A stretch of 8,340 bases of DNA, taken from positions 1 through 8,340 of the forward strand of contig DASUZD010000250.1 in NCBI GenBank assembly GCA_036377055.1. Reading direction: 5' to 3'. The DNA is from DASUZD01 sp036377055 (GTDB taxonomy: Bacteria > Actinomycetota > Thermoleophilia > Gaiellales > Gaiellaceae). The notes beneath the pieces are model-generated. The model was not told the origin of the DNA. It was given only the letters and a program-made list of their open reading frames with translations, and did not search any database. Positions 6,349 through 8,340 of this stretch are shown piece after piece. The translations under genes and the position numbers were made by a program. Every line of letters starts with the position of its first letter. The first letter of the stretch is position 1.

Positions 6349-7055
6349 AGCTTGCGGAGGAGCTCGACGAGCTTGGCCGGGCTCGCGACGACGATGTCGG
6401 CGAGCTCGCTCAGCACCGACGGCCCTTCCGCCGACGCGACGGCGACCCGCACGCCCAGCTCGAGCTCGCCGATCGCGGTGAACGCGTCGAGGTCGGTCGT
6501 GTCGTCCCCGACGTAGAGCGCTCGGTGAAGGCCGCGCTCCTCGAGCAGGCTCCGGACGGCCGTGCCCTTGTCGGCGTCGATCGGCGGCAGCAGCTCGAGG
6601 ACTTTCCTCCCGAAACGGGCCCGCAGGCCGATCTCGCGCGCTCGCCCGGCGACGAGCTCGAGCTCGGCGCGCGCCGCGGCTTCGTCGCGAGCGCCGCGGT
6701 AGTGGAACGAGACGGTGAGGCCCTTGTCCTCGACCGGCCAGTCGACGCCGGCCGCGAAGCCGCGCAGCGTCGCCTCCCAGCGTTTCGCGTCCGGCGCGAG
6801 CTCGAGCCCGTGCGAGCCGAGATACACGAGCCCGGGGACGCCCACGATCCTCTCCGCGTCGCTGCTCGTGCGGCCGCTGACGCAGGCCACGACTGCATAC
6901 CGATGGCGAAGCCGCTCCAGCTCGACCCGCGTCTCGGCCGGCACACGAGCGTCCTCGGGCCGCGCGACGATCGGCGCGAGGACGCCGTCGACGTCGAGGA
7001 GGATGCCGGCGCGCTCGGGCGCCTCGCGGAGGCGGGCGAGGAGGCCGGAAGCCAC
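6345..7055 (-). CDS. otsB: Trehalose-6-phosphate phosphatase-like HAD hydrolase
   Basis: This is a 236-residue HAD-superfamily phosphatase matching the trehalose-phosphatase family, which converts trehalose 6-phosphate to trehalose in the cytoplasm (a compatible solute in stress tolerance). HAD motif I is LLDVDGVLAPI (nucleophile Asp21, acid/base Asp23). Motif II is VSGRTSSDA (Ser60). The family's GSHGLE is at 80-85. The motif III region is LLPPIDADKGTAV (Lys163), and motif IV is YVGDDTTDLDAF (Asp184, Asp185, Asp188). The cap domain lies between motifs II and III. Length is at the short end of, but within, the OtsB range. The start is GTG 7055; a TATTCT hexamer ends 6 nt upstream and shares bases with the promoter of the divergent TauE pair. 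No trehalose-6-phosphate synthase (OtsA) gene is in the window, so it must be elsewhere or the substrate differs. Confidence 0.92.
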   Translation of the reverse strand: MASGLLARLREAPERAGILLDVDGVLAPIVARPEDARVPAETRVELERLRHRYAVVACVSGRTSSDAERIVGVPGLVYLGSHGLELAPDAKRWEATLRGFAAGVDWPVEDKGLTVSFHYRGARDEAAARAELELVAGRAREIGLRARFGRKVLELLPPIDADKGTAVRSLLEERGLHRALYVGDDTTDLDAFTAIGELELGVRVAVASAEGPSVLSELADIVVASPAKLVELLRKL

Positions 7056-7060
7056 GTTCC

Positions 7061-7067
7061 TAGAATA
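7061..7067. promoter_or_regulatory. Symmetric -10 region shared by otsB (-) and the TauE pair (+)
   Basis: The plus strand reads TAGAAT at 7061-7066, ending 9 nt before the GTG at 7076. The minus strand reads TATTCT at 7067-7062, ending 6 nt before the GTG at 7055. Both fit the TANNNT form of a sigma-70 -10 hexamer. Only 20 bp separate the two genes, so one AT-rich spot in very GC-rich DNA would serve both directions and both mRNAs would have almost no leader. Confidence 0.55.
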
Positions 7068-7075
7068 CGGGCCGA

Positions 7076-7420
7076 GTGCGGCTCGTCCTGATCGGAGTGG
7101 CAGCCGGCTTCTTCAGCGCCCTCTTCGGCGTCGGCGGCGGGATCGTGACCGTGCCGCTGCTCGTGCTCGTTGCGGGGTTCGACGAGCGGCGGGCGACCGC
7201 GACCTCGCTTGCGGCGATCGGCCTCACGGCGCTCGCCGGCACCGTCTTCTACGCCTTCCATGGACGCGTCGAGGTCGACGACGCCGGGCTCGTAGGGCTT
7301 CCGGCCGCTGTCGGAGCGGTCGCCGGCACGGCGCTGCAGCAGCGCCTCCGCCGCCGGGAGATCTCGTTCCTCTTCTCGGCGCTCCTCGTCGTCGTCGCGA
7401 TCCGGCTGCTGCTCCAGTGA
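7076..7420 (+). CDS. Half-length TauE/SafE (DUF81) membrane protein, first of a pair
   Basis: This is a 114-residue integral membrane protein equal to one repeat of the TauE/SafE family. Full members (about 240-270 residues, eight or so helices) export sulfite, sulfoacetate or other small anions and arose by internal duplication. This protein has the repeat's signature: the start LVLIGVAAGFFSALFGVGGG, then VPLLVLVAGF, ATATSLAAIGLTALAG, a short polar stretch, a Gly/Ala-rich helix, and a final helix ending VVVAIRLLLQ. About four hydrophobic segments are visible. The start is GTG 7076, 20 bp from the divergent otsB gene, behind a TAGAAT box and without a Shine-Dalgarno sequence. Its TGA overlaps the GTG of the second half as GTGA. 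Both halves are complete single repeats, so a two-subunit transporter is the likely product. The substrate is unknown. Confidence 0.85.
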   Translation: MRLVLIGVAAGFFSALFGVGGGIVTVPLLVLVAGFDERRATATSLAAIGLTALAGTVFYAFHGRVEVDDAGLVGLPAAVGAVAGTALQQRLRRREISFLFSALLVVVAIRLLLQ

Positions 7421-7782
7421 CCGTCGCGCTTGCAGCCGTCGCTCTCGGGCTCGCGGCGGGCGTCGTGTCCGGCCTCCTCGGCGTGGGCGGGGGGCTCCTC
7501 TTCGTGCCGACGCTGCTCGCGCTGGGGCTCGACCAGCGGCACGCCGAGGCGACGTCGCTGCTCGCGATCCTGCCGACGGTGGCCGCCGGGACGTGGAGCC
7601 AGAGCCGGTACGGGAACGTACGCTGGCGTGCGGCCGCCGTGCTCGGCGTGGCGTCGATCGCGGGCGTGGCCGGCGGCGGCTTCCTCGCCGAGGCGCTCCC
7701 CGAGCACGCCCTGCGCAGGCTGTTCGCGGCGCTCCTGCTCGTCGTCGCCGCCCAACTCGCATGGCGATCGCGGCGCGCGTAG
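7417..7782 (+). CDS. Half-length TauE/SafE (DUF81) membrane protein, second of a pair
   Basis: This is a 121-residue membrane protein homologous to its upstream neighbour and to the C-terminal repeat of full-length TauE/SafE transporters. It carries the same signature in the same order: ALGLAAGVVSGLLGVGGG, FVPTLLALGL, AEATSLLAILPTVAAG, the NVRWRAA loop typical of the family, a Gly/Ala-rich helix (VLGVASIAGVAGGGF), and a last helix LFAALLLVVAAQLAW followed by basic residues. About four membrane segments are visible. The start is GTG 7417, within the GTGA overlap; I see no separate Shine-Dalgarno sequence, so translation is probably by re-initiation after the first half. That would give roughly matched amounts of the two proteins, suiting a heterodimer. 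A sequencing frameshift in a single gene is the main alternative, but the junction looks like a normal stop-start overlap. Confidence 0.85.
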   Translation: MTVALAAVALGLAAGVVSGLLGVGGGLLFVPTLLALGLDQRHAEATSLLAILPTVAAGTWSQSRYGNVRWRAAAVLGVASIAGVAGGGFLAEALPEHALRRLFAALLLVVAAQLAWRSRRA

Positions 7783-7785
7783 CTC

Positions 7786-7791
7786 TATCCT
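7786..7791 (+). promoter_or_regulatory. Putative -10 element (TATCCT) for the 131-aa hypothetical gene
   Basis: TATCCT follows the TauE stop by 3 nt and ends 8 nt before the ATG at 7800. No Shine-Dalgarno sequence stands in the 17-bp gap, so a leaderless transcript is more likely than read-through alone. Confidence 0.45.
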
Positions 7792-7799
7792 CCGCGCAA

Positions 7800-8195
7800 A
7801 TGCCGGATCTCGACGAAATCTGGGTCCCGCTCGTCGACGAGCCGATCGGAAGGATCGTCGAGCAGATCGAGGCGCACGATCCGGAGCTCACGCGGCTGGT
7901 CGAGACCCCGCGCCGCGTCCTCGCGTTCCGCACGTTCGCCTACATCCGCGTCGGCCTCTTGCTCGGGCAGCTCCTCTTCGACAACGACCTCCCCCCGTAC
8001 GACGGCTCGGAGACGTGGGTCGAGGCGCTGCTTCGCAACCCTGAGCACCGCGCGGCGATCGCGCGCGAGGTCAGGCTCGTGGCGGAAGAAATCGCGGCCG
8101 ACCCTGCCTACACCGAGGACGATCCGATCGGGCCCGACCACGAAGCCCGGGAACGGTTTCGCGAGTTCGCTAGGCGAAAGCTCGACTCTTCCTAG
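7800..8195 (+). CDS. Hypothetical protein, 131 aa, acidic and probably all-helical
   Basis: I do not recognise this family. The protein is acidic and looks mainly alpha-helical. An N-terminal part (DEIWVPLVDEPIGRIVEQIE) is followed by a basic and then hydrophobic stretch at about residues 37-61 (PRRVLAFRTFAYIRVGLLLGQLLF), too polar at its edges for a sure membrane helix. A Pro/Asp-rich turn and a charged helix (AAIAREVRLVAEEIAADP) come next, and the tail is Arg/Lys-rich. No catalytic motif, cysteine or metal-binding cluster is seen. Codon use is the same GC-rich pattern as its neighbours. The start at ATG 7800 is chosen over upstream in-frame ATGs (7593, 7761) because those lie inside the TauE gene and would encode a low-complexity Arg-rich segment typical of out-of-frame reading. 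It lies 17 bp after the TauE pair, with its own possible -10 box. Confidence 0.75.
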   Translation: MPDLDEIWVPLVDEPIGRIVEQIEAHDPELTRLVETPRRVLAFRTFAYIRVGLLLGQLLFDNDLPPYDGSETWVEALLRNPEHRAAIAREVRLVAEEIAADPAYTEDDPIGPDHEARERFREFARRKLDSS

Positions 8196-8199
8196 TTTT

Positions 8200-8221
8200 C
8201 GGCAGGACAGGAGCCGCTTTT
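8200..8221 (+). terminator. Weak possible terminator after the 131-aa gene
   Basis: A 4-bp stem CGGC/GCCG (8200-8203 with 8213-8216) with a 9-nt loop is followed by CTTTT. It sits just after the stop at 8195, where a terminator is expected, but the stem is short and the T-run brief. Confidence 0.25.
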
Positions 8222-8239
8222 CGCATACTGTGAGGCCAG

Positions 8240-8340
8240 GTGTCGGCCCGGCTCCCGATCGCCCTTGCGGCGGCGCTTGCCCTTTTCGCCGCGGGCGCCG
8301 CAGGCGCACAGTCCCCCGCGGGGGGTGCAGGCGCGAGCGC
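8240..8340 (+). CDS. Start of a probably exported protein (signal peptide), cut off by the window end
   Basis: From GTG 8240 the frame stays open to the window edge (33 codons). It encodes a classic Sec signal peptide: a basic start (SAR), a hydrophobic core (LPIALAAALALFAAGAA) and an AGA-QS cleavage site at about residues 24/25. A Gly/Ala-rich stretch follows as the beginning of the mature part. There is no lipobox cysteine in the visible part. The frame is closed upstream by TGA at 8231. A TACTGT hexamer (8226-8231) ends 8 nt before the GTG and fits the leaderless pattern of other unit-leading genes here. The function cannot be told from this fragment. Confidence 0.6.
   Translation, partial: MSARLPIALAAALALFAAGAAGAQSPAGGAGAS

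Noticed and set aside
6715..7416. N-terminal extension of the second TauE half back into otsB, giving a 355-aa protein
   Set aside because: The part before 7417 is antisense to otsB and out of frame with the first TauE half, with low-complexity Arg-rich sequence. Homology begins at the GTG in the GTGA overlap.
7410..7425. Assembly or sequencing frameshift splitting one TauE gene
   Set aside because: It cannot be excluded without reads, but both halves are complete repeats and the junction is an ordinary GTGA stop-start overlap like that at 5376-5379, so two genes is the better reading.
6410..7933. Minus-strand open frame of 507 codons crossing otsB and the TauE pair
   Set aside because: It covers otsB in a different frame and is antisense to the TauE genes. 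Its product is Arg/Ser/Pro-rich with no recognisable motif.
8313..8324. CCCCCGCGGGGG palindrome near the window end
   Set aside because: It lies within the predicted exported protein as Ser-Pro-Ala-Gly-Gly codons and is single copy, so it is probably a by-product of GC-rich coding.

Overview
The window is dense, high-GC bacterial DNA with short gaps between genes, GTG starts as common as ATG, and strong G/C bias at third codon positions. It looks chromosomal and most like an actinobacterium. The gene set, the GGGGTCAGACCCC palindromes and the apparently leaderless starts remind me of the Thermoleophilia/Gaiellales group, but that placement is inference. I see no rRNA, tRNA, CRISPR array, transposase, integrase or phage gene.

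Layout. At the left edge (24-1067, +) is a Dpp/Opp-type ABC transporter permease, the last gene of an operon that begins outside the window. It converges on, and overlaps by 38 bp, a minus-strand pair: a polyprenyl-phosphate-mannose-synthase-like glycosyltransferase (2107-1388) followed by a thioredoxin (1377-1030). Divergent from that pair, only 22 bp away, is PolX, a family-X DNA polymerase with a PHP nuclease domain (2130-3857, +). A gap of about 210 bp holds two copies of a perfect palindrome whose centres are exactly 100 bp apart. Next comes a tightly overlapped plus-strand run: a group II PLP-dependent (aromatic-type) amino acid decarboxylase (4120 or about 4072 to 5379), a kinesin-light-chain-type TPR protein (5376-6065) and a YbjQ/UPF0145 protein (6028-6348). 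Tail-to-tail with the last of these is a trehalose-6-phosphatase-like HAD protein (7055-6345, -). Divergent from it are two half-length TauE/SafE membrane proteins joined by a GTGA overlap (7076-7420 and 7417-7782). After them come an unrecognised 131-aa protein (7800-8195) and the first 33 codons of a probably exported protein (8240 onward).

How the genes work together. There is no single pathway. The tightly coupled units are glycosyltransferase-thioredoxin, decarboxylase-TPR-YbjQ, and the TauE half pair. A consistent expression pattern runs through the window. Genes that begin a transcription unit tend to have a TANNNT hexamer ending 6-9 nt before the start codon and no Shine-Dalgarno sequence, as expected for leaderless mRNAs. 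Genes inside units have a Shine-Dalgarno sequence or overlap the previous stop codon.

Most notable points: the split, GTGA-coupled TauE/SafE pair; the symmetric -10 element shared by two divergent genes at 7061-7067; a decarboxylase whose best start appears to be a non-standard ATC placed exactly at a predicted transcription start; and the palindrome pair at 3896-4012. I did not find convincing evidence of a complete, previously undescribed multi-gene system.
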